Source of the DNA: CAYFPX01 sp964519895
GTDB taxonomy: Bacteria > Myxococcota_A > UBA796 > CAJQPC01
NCBI GenBank assembly: GCA_964519895.1
Contig: CAZFLE010000028.1
Coordinates: forward strand, 1 to 64,000
Length of the DNA stretch: 64,000 bases
Direction: 5' to 3'
Below are positions 31,303 through 40,268 of this stretch, one piece after another (the stretch's first letter is position 1; every line of letters starts with the position of its first letter). Below the pieces are notes generated by a model. That model worked only from the letters and a program-made list of their open reading frames with translations. It had not been told where the DNA came from and searched no databases. Position numbers and translations under genes: made by a program.

Positions 31303-32229
31303 TCACTGGTTGGGGAACTCGGCCTGGTCGAAGGCGCACTCGCTCTCGTCGCCGATGATCGGATCGTCGCTGTAGTTGTCGGTCCGGTAGACCATGTCGA
31401 AGGTGCTGTCCCAGCACTCGGTCCGCTCGCCCACGAACTCTCCCAGGTCTCCGCCCTGGGCATAGGCATCCGAGCGGCCGGTGCCGTCGCTTGCCCAGCG
31501 GCTGCGGATGCTCAGGAGCTCCTCCAGGCTGCCGGCGTCGTCCCAGTCGCCCTGCACGGCCAGGTCCATGTGTCCGCCGCCCTGGTGGCTCTGGTCGAAG
31601 AAGTAGACGGCGTTGATGCTGCCGCCGAAGTCCTCGAAGGCCACGTCGGCGTGGGCCCCGGCGGCGTCGATGCCGTAGTCCACGGCGAACAGGCCCGTGG
31701 CCTCTTCGGTGGGATCGAGCTCGTGGATGGCCGTGAAGTCGATGGCAAAGCGGCCCGTGTTGGCGTCGCGGGTCGCGCCGGCGTCCACCTGGCCTGCCAC
31801 CACGTCGATCGCCGCGGCGTCGTCGCCCTTGGGCCACATCTGGATGGCCCAGGTGAAGGTGTCGTCGTCGTGCTTCTGCACGATGAGCTGACCCTCAGTC
31901 GGATCCAGTCCTTCGCCTCCCCAGGGGCCCCAGGTGGCGGTCTGCGTGTCCTCGTCCACCGTCGTGGGCTCGAGCTCGCGGGCGATGGTGCTGACCGTGT
32001 ACAGCACGACCGTGATGAGGCCGTTGACGTCCTCGGTCACCTCGGCGGTGAGCAGGTACAGGTCCGACCACTGCTTCTCGGCGCCCGTCGTCTTGGCGGC
32101 CGTGTTCTCCACCGGCATGTTGATGGCGATGCGGTCGTCGGGGAGCACGTCGGCCAGGTCGTCGCCCAGGCTGGAGCCGCAGCCGGTGATGATCAGGGAG
32201 GCCGAGAGGGGGAGCAGAGCGTGACGCAT
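31303..32229 (-). CDS. hypothetical lipoprotein
   Basis: A 308-residue predicted lipoprotein: MRHALLPLSASLIITGC gives a lipobox Cys at 17. I do not recognise the mature domain. It is acidic and strand-rich, with a central segment HELDPTEEATGLFAVDYG and FGGSINAVYFFDQSHQGGGH, and two late cysteines (TECWDS and ESECAFD). Repeating beta-hairpin periodicity suggests a single-layer or lipocalin-like sheet, unproven. It is preceded by GGAGAT and stands between the MYXO-CTERM protease (74 bp upstream) and the TonB-C/M16 pair. Confidence 0.7.
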   Translation of the reverse strand: MRHALLPLSASLIITGCGSSLGDDLADVLPDDRIAINMPVENTAAKTTGAEKQWSDLYLLTAEVTEDVNGLITVVLYTVSTIARELEPTTVDEDTQTATWGPWGGEGLDPTEGQLIVQKHDDDTFTWAIQMWPKGDDAAAIDVVAGQVDAGATRDANTGRFAIDFTAIHELDPTEEATGLFAVDYGIDAAGAHADVAFEDFGGSINAVYFFDQSHQGGGHMDLAVQGDWDDAGSLEELLSIRSRWASDGTGRSDAYAQGGDLGEFVGERTECWDSTFDMVYRTDNYSDDPIIGDESECAFDQAEFPNQ

Positions 32230-32303
32230 GGGGGATCTCCGGGTTGTGTTCAGGAGACCCGCCAGCGGCCGGGAGGGCAAAGACGAATTCGTCGAGCGGC
32301 TCG

Positions 32304-33731
32304 TCAGGCGCGTCGACGAAGTCCCATCAGGCCGATCAGGCCCAGCACCCAGGCCGGAGCAGAGCTCGGCGTGGCGGTCGCGCAGCCACAGCCGCCGGTG
32401 CCTTCGTCGCCTGTGTCCGCAGGACCCACGCCGGTGTCGTCGGCCGGGGTGTCCGTGCCGGTATCGCCAGTGGTGTCGGTGTTGGTGTCGGTGTCCGTGT
32501 CCGCATCGGTGTCGGAGTCCGTGTCGGTGTCCGCGTCGGTGTCGGTGTCCGTGTCGGTCTCGGCCTCGCCCTCGGTGACCGTGAGGGTGAAGTCGGCCTG
32601 GGTCGTGCCGTAGTCCGGGTCCCAGCCCGGGGGACCCAGGTTCACCACCGCGACCAGATCGGGGCCCTCGAAGGACAGGGGGAGCTCCCCGGCAGTGGCC
32701 ACCGCGTTGCTGGCCACGGCGACCGCGCCCCATCGGGTGGTGGAATCGGAGTCCACAGACAGGACCAGCGGTCCCTCCAGGTCCACCTCGAAGTACGCCA
32801 TGCCTGTGCTGTAGGGCGCGTTCTCGGGCAGGAACTCGGTGTCGAGCGCGTCGACGGTGACCCGCATCTTGGTGCCCATGGGGAAGTCGCCAGACCAGCT
32901 GGGCGGGTCGGCGGTGCCGATGCGGCCGCGCTCCAGCGCGAAGTCCAGGAGCCCCAGGTCGGCGTCGCCGGTGACGGTGCCCCACGCGTCCCAGGCATCC
33001 GGCTCGTTGGTCCAATTCTGCCGGTCGTTCACCAGCTCGTCCCAGAACTCGGGCGGCTCCACGCCCTGGTCCTGGAGGTACATGAACCACAGGGCGGTGC
33101 CGTACTCGTAGTACAGGTACAGGTCGTGGTAGTCGTAGAGCCAGTAGCCGTCCATGAGCATGCCGGCGAAGGGCGCGATCTGGAAGTCCACGGCGACGGT
33201 CTGCCAGCTGCCTTCGCCCGGGTAGGTGTACTCCTCGGCCACCGTCGCAGCGCCCTCCCACGGCGGGTAGCTGTACTCGGTGAAGTCCGTGGCGTACTGG
33301 AGCACGTGGTTGAACTCGTGGGCCATGTACAGGTGGTCTTCGTTTGCGTTGATGCGGGGATCGATGACCATGTAGGCATAGGAGCCCATCAGCCCGTCGT
33401 CGGGGTTGGCGTCCACGTAGTCGCTGAGGGTGTAGGCGCCCCACCAGGCGTCCCGGCTGAGGTAGATGTCCAGTCCGGTGCTGCCCCCGTGGTCGGGGCC
33501 GCCCGGGTCGGCAAAGGGCTCGTGCCAGCCCCAGGCGACCTGGGCTGTCCACGCGGTGTCCAGGTCCTCGAGCAGGTCCTGGCAACGGGACTCCAGGTCA
33601 CCGTCCTGGCTCTCGAGCCAGTGGCAGCGGGCACCGGTTGCAGGATCGCTGACGTAGTTGTCGGTGTCGGGGCGTTCGTAGCCCCCGAACCACATGCCGG
33701 TCAGGAACATCGGCGTGAGACAGTTCAGCAT
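32304..33731 (-). CDS. secreted HExxH metalloprotease-like protein with MYXO-CTERM tail
   Basis: A 475-residue protein. The zinc motif H138-E139-F-N-H142 lies in HLYMAHEFNHVLQYATDF, like gluzincin/immune-inhibitor-type proteases. After the catalytic region a beta domain runs to about residue 405, followed by a Thr/Asp repeat linker and the tail DEGTGGCGCATA, a hydrophobic helix (APAWVLGLIGLMG) and RRR. GCGC plus hydrophobic segment plus Arg cluster is the MYXO-CTERM sorting signature of Myxococcota, which leads to cell-surface retention of secreted proteins. The N-terminal signal (MLNCLTPMFLTGMWFGG) is atypical. The start was set downstream of an ATG that would give no signal. Confidence 0.8.
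   Translation of the reverse strand: MLNCLTPMFLTGMWFGGYERPDTDNYVSDPATGARCHWLESQDGDLESRCQDLLEDLDTAWTAQVAWGWHEPFADPGGPDHGGSTGLDIYLSRDAWWGAYTLSDYVDANPDDGLMGSYAYMVIDPRINANEDHLYMAHEFNHVLQYATDFTEYSYPPWEGAATVAEEYTYPGEGSWQTVAVDFQIAPFAGMLMDGYWLYDYHDLYLYYEYGTALWFMYLQDQGVEPPEFWDELVNDRQNWTNEPDAWDAWGTVTGDADLGLLDFALERGRIGTADPPSWSGDFPMGTKMRVTVDALDTEFLPENAPYSTGMAYFEVDLEGPLVLSVDSDSTTRWGAVAVASNAVATAGELPLSFEGPDLVAVVNLGPPGWDPDYGTTQADFTLTVTEGEAETDTDTDTDADTDTDSDTDADTDTDTNTDTTGDTGTDTPADDTGVGPADTGDEGTGGCGCATATPSSAPAWVLGLIGLMGLRRRA
32472..32562. repeat. degenerate 6-bp tandem repeats coding a Thr-Asp linker
   Basis: Near-copies of GTGTC(G/C) hexamers coding (T/A/S/N)-D dipeptides in the linker of the MYXO-CTERM protein, the same kind of linker as at 24325-24416. 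Confidence 0.8.
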
Positions 33732-33796
33732 GGCGACCTCGGAGGGGTGGGCGGGGTATACGGGTAGCACGCCCGTTCGGACCAGGAAAGTGCCCG

Positions 33797-34189
33797 ATGA
33801 CCCTGTGGATCCTGGCCAGCTGCGCGGCCCTGACGGTCAACGACGTCACCACCGGCGAGTCCCAGGCCTACCCCGAGCTCAAGGCGCTGTGGGCCCAGAC
33901 AAACCCGGGTCGCGCCTTCGATCGCGCCCAGGCCGTGGCTCTGACCATGCCCGGCTGGGAGGGGTGCCAGGTCGAGCGTCCCCAGGGCCGGCCGGTGTTG
34001 CACTGCGAGGCCCACACCCGGCTGTTCACCGACGACGTGTGGGTCTGGACCGACGCCGCCGGTGGCGGCATGGCCCGGGTCATGACCCGATCCGCGTCCA
34101 GGGGCAGCCTGGGTGACCTGGGCTCGAACGCCCGGCGCATCCGCGCCTTCCAGGCCGCCTACCAGGCCCACGATGCCGTGAGGCCTTGA
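33797..34189 (+). CDS. DUF1499 family small exported protein
   Basis: A 130-residue protein resembling DUF1499: AYPELKALWAQTNPGRAFDR, then MPGWEGCQVERPQGRPVLHC, HTRLFTDDVWVWTD, and the diagnostic VMTRSASRGSLGDLGSNARR ending in IRAF. The family is found in many bacteria and plastids, function unknown. The N-terminus MTLWILASC gives an extremely short lipoprotein-like signal. AGGAAAG lies nine bases before the ATG. It is convergent with the 34202-34993 gene, 12 bp away, and starts 65 bp from the divergent protease. Confidence 0.75.
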   Translation: MTLWILASCAALTVNDVTTGESQAYPELKALWAQTNPGRAFDRAQAVALTMPGWEGCQVERPQGRPVLHCEAHTRLFTDDVWVWTDAAGGGMARVMTRSASRGSLGDLGSNARRIRAFQAAYQAHDAVRP

Positions 34190-34201
34190 CGGCCAGAGGG
34201 C

Positions 34202-34993
34202 TCAGTTCAGCTCTTCGACGCCCTCGGTGTCGCGGCTGACGCGGTCGGCCGTGAGCTCGCCGGTCAGGATCACGCCGAGCAGGTCCGTCTCGAAGCCGCC
34301 GGTCAGGTGGCCGTCGTCGGACAGGGTGCCCTCGAAGTCCACCGGGAGCTCGTAGCCGTAGACCTCGGCGGACAGGTCCCCGCCCAGGGTGCCCAGGTCG
34401 TTCTCGATGTTCGAGACGTACTGGAGGTCCAGCTCGAGCTCGTACCCGCTGTAGGAGAGCAGCAGCAGGCAGTTGGCGTCGCCGGTCACCGCTTCGCCGT
34501 ACTGGTCCACGACCAGCGTGGAGCCGCCGGAGCAGGCAAATGCGTAGCCGTCGTACTCGGTCGAGACGGTCAGGGACCCGGCGTAGGTCCCGGCGTAGAT
34601 GGACTGGACCAGGATGCCGCCCAGGCTGTAGGCCAGCCTGTCCCCATTGGGGAGCTCGGCGGTGGCGGTCAACGTGTGGGTGCCGATGTCCAGATCCTCG
34701 TCGTCGAAGGCGCTGCCCACGGGCCCCCAGCCGTCGTCGACGCTGGAGCTCCAGGTGATGTCCTCGAAGCCCAGGTCGTTGCCGTCGCTGTCGACGACCC
34801 TGGCGCTGAAGGGGTTGACCTGGCCCCACGGCAGGAAGTCGCCGCTCTCCGGGTACAGGACCTCCAGGCTCGCGCCATCCCACGCGCTGAAGTCCTCGAC
34901 CACGGTGTCCACCGGGATGGTGTCTTCGTCGATCTTGTGGACCTCGACCTCGGACGGGGCGCAGGAGATTGCGAGGAATAGGATGGGACTCAT
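34202..34993 (-). CDS. hypothetical Ig-like lipoprotein
   Basis: A 263-residue lipoprotein: MSPILFLAISC (Cys 11). The first mature domain (about 40-125) begins ASLEVLYPESGDFLPWGQ and has DIGTHTLTATAELPNGDRLA, a bacterial Ig/PKD-like sandwich. The second (about 130-255), with IYAGTYAGSLTVSTEYDG and LTGGFETDLLGVILTGEL, looks like a small barrel or calycin-like sheet. No catalytic motif. The ATG is preceded by GGAGGTCCC and a TGATACGGT box, the leader pattern seen at other lipoprotein genes. Confidence 0.72.
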   Translation of the reverse strand: MSPILFLAISCAPSEVEVHKIDEDTIPVDTVVEDFSAWDGASLEVLYPESGDFLPWGQVNPFSARVVDSDGNDLGFEDITWSSSVDDGWGPVGSAFDDEDLDIGTHTLTATAELPNGDRLAYSLGGILVQSIYAGTYAGSLTVSTEYDGYAFACSGGSTLVVDQYGEAVTGDANCLLLLSYSGYELELDLQYVSNIENDLGTLGGDLSAEVYGYELPVDFEGTLSDDGHLTGGFETDLLGVILTGELTADRVSRDTEGVEELN

Positions 34994-35064
34994 GGGACCT
35001 CCGAGCGCAGAACCGTATCAGCCAGGCCGTCACCGGTTCGTCAAGTCTCCGGGTTGCCCCGGCG

Positions 35065-36687
35065 TCACCCCAACAGGGTGGGTGTCTGCAGCGGAGTAGG
35101 GCCGCACAGGGCGGCTCGCAGCCTGTCCCGCAACACCTTTGACTCAAAGGGTTTCTCGATGAGCCGGTCGAAGTGTTCCTCGCAGAAGGCCCGGGTCCGA
35201 TCGGTGAACGCCCCCCCGGTGATGAACAGGATGCGCGGCTCGAGCTCGGGCCGCTTCTCGCAGACCTCGTCGTAGAGCTCGACGCCGGACACGTCGGCCA
35301 TCATCAGGTCGCACAGGATCAGGTCCGGGGTGACCCCACCCAGGAGGAGCTCCAGGGCCTGACGGCCCGACGTGGCGGTGTGGACCTCGTGGGCGACCCG
35401 AAGCAGGCGCTTGATGCAGCGGACGATCGCCGGCTCGTCGTCCACCACCAGGATGCTTGCGCCCTGGAGCGGGTCCTGTGCGTCGCCGATGGGCTGGTCC
35501 AGCAGCGAGAAGTGCACCGAGTCCTGCATGCTCGGCAGTCCGACGGTGACCCTGGTGCCGTCGCCGGCTTCGGAGTGCACGTCGAGGGTGCCCCCGTGTC
35601 TGGCGATGATGTCCTGACAGATCGGCAGGCCCAGGCCCAGGGCGCCGCGGGTGTGGGTGGTGAAGAATGGGTCCCAGATCCGGCTCTGGGTCGCCTGGTC
35701 CATGCCGCGCCCGTTGTCGCGGACGACCAGAGCGACCACGCCGTCCGTCTCCTGGCCGATCACCTGGACCCGCCGTTCGCCCTTGTGGTCGTCGTCAAAG
35801 GACTGGAGCGCATTCATCAGGAGCTGGAGCACCACCTGGGACAGCCGCCCACTGGAGCCCAGGACTGGGGGCAGCTCGGGCATCTGGACCTCCAGGCTCA
35901 CCCGGTGCTTCAGATCGGCCTGGGCGAGCTGCAGCGCCGTCTCGACCACCCGAGACAGATCGGTGGGGAGGGGGGCCTCATCGTCCAAGGCCGAGAAGCC
36001 CTTCAGGTCATGCACGATGTCCCGGATTCGGCCCATGCCCTCGAGGCTCTCGGCGAGCATGTCGCCGATCTCCTCGAAGACCCGGGGGGTCCGGGCCAAG
36101 GCCGTCAGCCGCTCCAGTTCGGTGCGCTCGAGCTCTCCGCCCTGTCGGCGCACGGCGTCGGTGGCCAAGGTGGTGAGCTCTGCCAGGGGCGCCATGCACT
36201 CGCGGATCTCGTCGAGGTTCGCCACGACGTACGCGGCGGGGTTGTTGATCGAGTGGGCCACGCCGGCCGCCAGCTTGCCGACGGTCGCGAGGCGCTCGCG
36301 TTCGATCAGGTTGGCCTGGACCGCCTGGATGCGCTCGATGTCGAGGTGGGCTTCGCCGGTGGTGGAGGTCGCCACCTGGGCGGCCGCCCGTAGGCAGCTC
36401 TCCTCACAGGTCGCGGGTGTGACGTAGTCGGCAGCCCCGGCACGCAGGAGCGCCACCGCGCGGTCGACGTCGCGCTGCTCGCTCAGGACGACCACGGGCA
36501 GCGGGCATCCCTGGAGCAACAGCTCGGTGTGACTGCTGTCGTGGAGCACGATCACGTCGTGGCTTCCGGACTCGATGGCCGGCCGGGCCTGGAGGGTGCC
36601 GAGCACCCGGTGCACCCGGACCCGTTTGGTCCACGCCACCGAGGTCGATCCGGTGACCGCGACCTCGAGGATGTGGGGACCGTGCAT
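35065..36687 (-). CDS. hybrid histidine kinase with degenerate N-terminal receiver
   Basis: A 540-residue soluble signalling protein. Residues about 1-105 resemble a receiver lacking its phospho-Asp site (LPVVVLSEQRDVDRAVALLR, AGAADYVTP). The kinase core follows: phospho-acceptor H145 in AAGVAHSINNP (the usual HEINNP, with Ser replacing Glu), N-box LLMNALQSF, G-boxes DNGRGM and GLGLPIC. The C-terminal receiver (ILVVDDEPAIVRCIKRLL; phospho-Asp in ILCDLMM; Lys in IEKPFE) is intact. There is no membrane segment, so it senses a cytosolic cue or partner. There is no separate regulator next door. The 105-bp divergent gap faces an ABC ATPase gene. The ATG yields MHGPHILEV. Confidence 0.9.
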   Translation of the reverse strand: MHGPHILEVAVTGSTSVAWTKRVRVHRVLGTLQARPAIESGSHDVIVLHDSSHTELLLQGCPLPVVVLSEQRDVDRAVALLRAGAADYVTPATCEESCLRAAAQVATSTTGEAHLDIERIQAVQANLIERERLATVGKLAAGVAHSINNPAAYVVANLDEIRECMAPLAELTTLATDAVRRQGGELERTELERLTALARTPRVFEEIGDMLAESLEGMGRIRDIVHDLKGFSALDDEAPLPTDLSRVVETALQLAQADLKHRVSLEVQMPELPPVLGSSGRLSQVVLQLLMNALQSFDDDHKGERRVQVIGQETDGVVALVVRDNGRGMDQATQSRIWDPFFTTHTRGALGLGLPICQDIIARHGGTLDVHSEAGDGTRVTVGLPSMQDSVHFSLLDQPIGDAQDPLQGASILVVDDEPAIVRCIKRLLRVAHEVHTATSGRQALELLLGGVTPDLILCDLMMADVSGVELYDEVCEKRPELEPRILFITGGAFTDRTRAFCEEHFDRLIEKPFESKVLRDRLRAALCGPTPLQTPTLLG

Positions 36688-36792
36688 GCAGCTCCTGCGC
36701 GCGCCGCGACCCAGGGAGTCGGCGCCACCACGACGGAGTTTAGGCCATTTGCACCGGCGCCCGGTTAGGCACGGGGATGTCTGGGAGGGCCT

Positions 36793-37749
36793 GTGCCGGT
36801 CATCGAGGTGCGCGACCTGCGCAAGCGCTACGGCGCACACGTCGCGCTACGTGGCATCGACTTCTCCATCGACCGGGGCGAGGTGGTCGGTCTGCTCGGT
36901 CCGAACGGCGCCGGCAAGAGCACGGCGATGAAGATCCTGACCGGATTCCTGAGCGCCACCGAAGGCACCGCCCGGGTCATGGACCAGGACGTGGTGGCCG
37001 ATCCTGTCCGCGCCAGGCACCACCTGGGGTACCTGCCCGAGGCCGCGCCGGTCTACGCCGACATGCGGGTGCGCGACTACCTCCAGTTCGCCGGCCAGGT
37101 GCGTGGCCTGGGCTCTGCCGAGCGCGCGGCCGCCGTGGATCGGGCCATGACCCGCACCGGCCTGACCCCGCGGGCCCGCCAGGCCATCGGCACCCTGTCC
37201 AAGGGCTTCAAGCAGCGGGTCGGGCTGGCCCAGGCCATCCTCCACGAGCCCGACATCCTGATCCTGGACGAACCGACGTCTGGGCTGGACCCCAACCAGA
37301 TCGTCGACATCCGCTCCCTGATCCGCGAGCTCGGCGCGCGCAAGACCGTGCTGCTGTCGACCCACATCCTGAGCGAAGTCCAGGCGACCTGTGACCGGGT
37401 GATCATCATCAGCGATGGCGCGTTGGTCGCCGACGGTCCGACCGAGAGCGTGACGGCGCGCCAGGAAGGGGCCGTGACCACTCTCCACGTGGCGCCGGGC
37501 GACGTGCGTCTGACCCCTCCGCAGCTGGTCCAGGCGGTCGAGACGATCGCTGGGGTGCGCGACGTCCGGTTGATCCCCGGCGTCGACCTGGGCGAGGGCG
37601 AGATCCAGGTCGAGGTCGTCGCCGATCGCGACGTCCGGGCGGACCTGTTCCGGCTGGTGGTGGCCCGGGGACTCCTGGCGCTGGAGCTCCGGCGCGAGCG
37701 CAACTCCCTCGAAGACGTCTTCCGCACCCTGACGGGGTCTCGGGACTGA
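36793..37749 (+). CDS. ABC transporter ATP-binding protein, GldA-like
   Basis: A 318-residue ABC ATPase: Walker A GPNGAGKST (36-44), signature LSKGFKQRV, Walker B ILILDEPTSGLD, H-switch LSTHILSEV, and a ~90-residue C-terminal extension typical of ABC-2 type exporters and the gliding-motility component GldA. It should power an ABC-2 permease at the inner membrane, but no permease gene is adjacent: the next gene on the same strand is selB. Start GTG with GGGAGG upstream. Divergent from the hybrid kinase. The partner may be encoded elsewhere. Confidence 0.9.
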   Translation: MPVIEVRDLRKRYGAHVALRGIDFSIDRGEVVGLLGPNGAGKSTAMKILTGFLSATEGTARVMDQDVVADPVRARHHLGYLPEAAPVYADMRVRDYLQFAGQVRGLGSAERAAAVDRAMTRTGLTPRARQAIGTLSKGFKQRVGLAQAILHEPDILILDEPTSGLDPNQIVDIRSLIRELGARKTVLLSTHILSEVQATCDRVIIISDGALVADGPTESVTARQEGAVTTLHVAPGDVRLTPPQLVQAVETIAGVRDVRLIPGVDLGEGEIQVEVVADRDVRADLFRLVVARGLLALELRRERNSLEDVFRTLTGSRD

Positions 37750-37762
37750 GTGCCCGTGCCCT

Positions 37763-38317
37763 TCAGAACCCGGCTGTGAAGAAGTCCACCAGCCAGATCA
37801 GACCCAGCACGGCCAGCACCGCCAGGAGCTTCTTCTGGCGACTGTCCAGGGCACCGACCGCAGCGGGAATCTCGATCCGATTGCTCGGTCGATCCTTGCG
37901 GGGGAGAACCTCGGGTCGTGGCACGGGCTTGGTGCCACCCGCCGACTGATCGCGCTTCCAGCCCTTGATCTGCTGGCGGGCCACCGCCAGGCCTGCGACG
38001 TCGACGCCGACCAGCGCCAGGACCTCGGCGAATTCGGGCCGCCCGCCGATGGGCTCCCACTCCTGGCCCTCGACGCGCACCCGCTCAGCACCCTTGAGGT
38101 GCCCGGCGTAGATCTGCTCTCGGATGGTCATGCGGTTCATCCTGCCGAGCGACTGGCCGTCCTCGCCCTGGAGCTCCAGGGTCATGGCGGGCGGCAGGCC
38201 CTGGGCGCCGTCTCCTTCGAGGCGGAAGGGAAACATGCAGGCCGGACAGACCTGGTCCTGCCCCAGGGACGGATCCAGGCCGAAGACGGCCCCACAGGAC
38301 GGACAGGTGACCTCCAT
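37763..38317 (-). CDS. zinc-ribbon protein with C-terminal membrane anchor
   Basis: A 184-residue protein: an MJ0042-type zinc ribbon at the very N-terminus (CPSCGAVF ... CPACMFPF), a GYF-like or wing-like middle (MTIREQIYAGHLKGAERVRV, then WEPIGGRPEF), a basic linker, and one C-terminal transmembrane helix (KLLAVLAVLGLIWLVDFF). This layout is common in myxobacterial tail-anchored proteins such as adventurous-motility zinc-ribbon proteins; the function is unproven. The cytosolic ribbon could read a partner or a nucleic acid. Convergent with the ABC ATPase (13 bp) and divergent from selB (40 bp). Confidence 0.8.
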   Translation of the reverse strand: MEVTCPSCGAVFGLDPSLGQDQVCPACMFPFRLEGDGAQGLPPAMTLELQGEDGQSLGRMNRMTIREQIYAGHLKGAERVRVEGQEWEPIGGRPEFAEVLALVGVDVAGLAVARQQIKGWKRDQSAGGTKPVPRPEVLPRKDRPSNRIEIPAAVGALDSRQKKLLAVLAVLGLIWLVDFFTAGF

Positions 38318-38357
38318 CGGCGGGACTCTAGCACGCAGTAGGGCTACAGACGGTCCC

Positions 38358-40217
38358 GTGAGCGCCTCCTCCGGGACCTTCGTGGTCGGCACGGCCGGAC
38401 ACATCGATCACGGCAAGACCTCGCTGGTGCGAGCCCTGACCGGTGTCGACCTGGACTCGCTGCCCGAGGAGAAGAAGCGCGGCATCACCATCGCCTTGGG
38501 GTTCACGCACCTGGCGTTGGCCGACGGACGAAGGGCGGCCTTTGTAGACGTGCCGGGCCATGAGCGGCTGGTCCGGACCATGATCGCCGGGGCCAGTGGC
38601 CTCGACGCGGTGGTGCTGTGCGTCTCTGCGGTCGAGGGCGTCATGCCCCAGACCCGGGAGCACCTGGACATCCTGCAGCTGCTGGGGGTGCGCCACGGCC
38701 TGGTTGCGCTGACCATGGTCGACCTGTTGGGCGACGACGACGACGCCCAGGACATGCTGGAGCTCGCCGCCGACGACGTGGCCGACGCGGTGGCCGGCAC
38801 CTTCCTCGAGGGTGCGCCGGTGGTGGCCACGTCGGCGCACCAGGGGCAGGGTCTCGATGCGCTGACCCAGGCCATCGCTTCGCTGCCGGTCGGTGCGCGG
38901 GATGCCAGCGGGCCCTTCCGCCTGCCGGTGGACCGATGCTTCCTGCGCCGTGGCTTCGGCGTGGTGATCACCGGCACCGTGCTGTCGGGAACCGTGCGCG
39001 ACGGCGACGAGGTCGTCCTGCTCCCTCAGGGCGAGCGGGCTCGGGTGCGGGGAATCCAGGTCCACGGTGCCAGCGAGCCAGAGAGCCGCTCCGGCCTGCG
39101 CACCGCGTTGAACCTGGCCGGCCCCCAGCGCGAAGACCTCGCCCGGGGCACCGTGGTGGCGTCCACCCAGGGCGTGGCTGTCACGTCGATCCTGGACGTG
39201 CGCTACCAGCACCTGCCCGATGCGCCGGCCCTGGAGCGAGGCGCCCGGGTCAGGCTCCTGATCGGCACAGCCGAGGTCATGGCCGTGGCCGACGCGCTCG
39301 ACGACCCGGACCGCCCCGTGGCCCCGGGGGAGCGGCGGCTGCTCCAGCTGCGCTGCGCCGAGCCCATCGCCTGTCTGCCCGGCGATCGCCTGGTGTTGCG
39401 GCGCCAGAGTCCGGTCACCACGCTGGGAGGCGGCGAGGTCCTGGACCCCTGGGCCCCGCGGGTTCGCCGTCGAGACGCTGGGGCAGCCGTCGCCCTGCTG
39501 GCCCGCCTCGAGGCCGGCGACGGCCTGGCTCGCATCGCCCGCGGTGGTCCGCTCGGCCTGACCCGGGCCCAGGCGCTGGAGCGGCTCGGCACCTTGCCCG
39601 ACGGCGCCGTGTCCTTGGGCGATCGTGTCCTGGACCCGCCGTCCGCCCTGGCCCTGTCTCAGGCGCTGCTGGAAGACCTGGCTGCAACCCACCAGGCCGC
39701 TCCTCTGTCCACGGGCATCGGTCGTCGCGAGCTTCGACGGGGCCGCCTGTCCGGGCTCTCCGCCCCGGCCTTCGATGCGCTGATCGCCCGCCTGGAGCAG
39801 GCCCAGGCCCTGATCGTCCAGGGTCCCCGCGTGCGCCTGCCCGGCTGGGAGGTGCACCTGGATGGGACCCACGAGCGTGCCCGCGACGGCCTGCTGGCAC
39901 GGCTCACCGGGGCCGGCCTCGAGGGTTCGGCGCTCAAGGACGTGCTCGAGGAGGGCTTGCCCGGAGGCGATGCGCTGGTGGCGCTGATGTGCGAGCTGGG
40001 TCAGGTCGAGCGTGTGGCCGGGCGGCTGTTCCGAAGAGATGTGCTCGACCGCCTCGTCGACGACGTCCGGGGCCTGCTCGCCCGCGAGCCGGTCCTGAGC
40101 CCCCAGGCCTTCAAGGAGCTCACCGGCCTGTCACGCCGTGGTGCGATTCCGCTCCTGGAGTGGCTCGACAGCCAGGGCGTCACGCGCCGCCAGGGCGACG
40201 GGCGGGTGGCGCGCTAG
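38358..40217 (+). CDS. selB: selenocysteine-specific elongation factor SelB
   Basis: A 619-residue translational GTPase. G1 GTAGHIDHGKT (11-21), switch I RGITIALGF, G3 DVPGHE, domains II and III with the SelB-type VDRCFLRRGFGVVITGTVLS, and tandem winged helices in the last ~250 residues (LRRGRLSGLSAPAFDALIAR, FKELTGLSRRGAIPLLEWLD) that bind the SECIS hairpin. It delivers Sec-tRNA to UGA codons. The G4 motif reads T-M-V-D at 119-122, where [N/T]KxD is expected, so the conserved Lys is Met. selA, selC and selD are not in the window. Start GTG. A PEGA gene follows after 51 nt. Confidence 0.93.
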   Translation: MSASSGTFVVGTAGHIDHGKTSLVRALTGVDLDSLPEEKKRGITIALGFTHLALADGRRAAFVDVPGHERLVRTMIAGASGLDAVVLCVSAVEGVMPQTREHLDILQLLGVRHGLVALTMVDLLGDDDDAQDMLELAADDVADAVAGTFLEGAPVVATSAHQGQGLDALTQAIASLPVGARDASGPFRLPVDRCFLRRGFGVVITGTVLSGTVRDGDEVVLLPQGERARVRGIQVHGASEPESRSGLRTALNLAGPQREDLARGTVVASTQGVAVTSILDVRYQHLPDAPALERGARVRLLIGTAEVMAVADALDDPDRPVAPGERRLLQLRCAEPIACLPGDRLVLRRQSPVTTLGGGEVLDPWAPRVRRRDAGAAVALLARLEAGDGLARIARGGPLGLTRAQALERLGTLPDGAVSLGDRVLDPPSALALSQALLEDLAATHQAAPLSTGIGRRELRRGRLSGLSAPAFDALIARLEQAQALIVQGPRVRLPGWEVHLDGTHERARDGLLARLTGAGLEGSALKDVLEEGLPGGDALVALMCELGQVERVAGRLFRRDVLDRLVDDVRGLLAREPVLSPQAFKELTGLSRRGAIPLLEWLDSQGVTRRQGDGRVAR

Positions 40218-40268
40218 AACCCGCACACCAGTGCTAAGCTGCGTCGCCGCGCGGTTCTGGAGAGAGAC

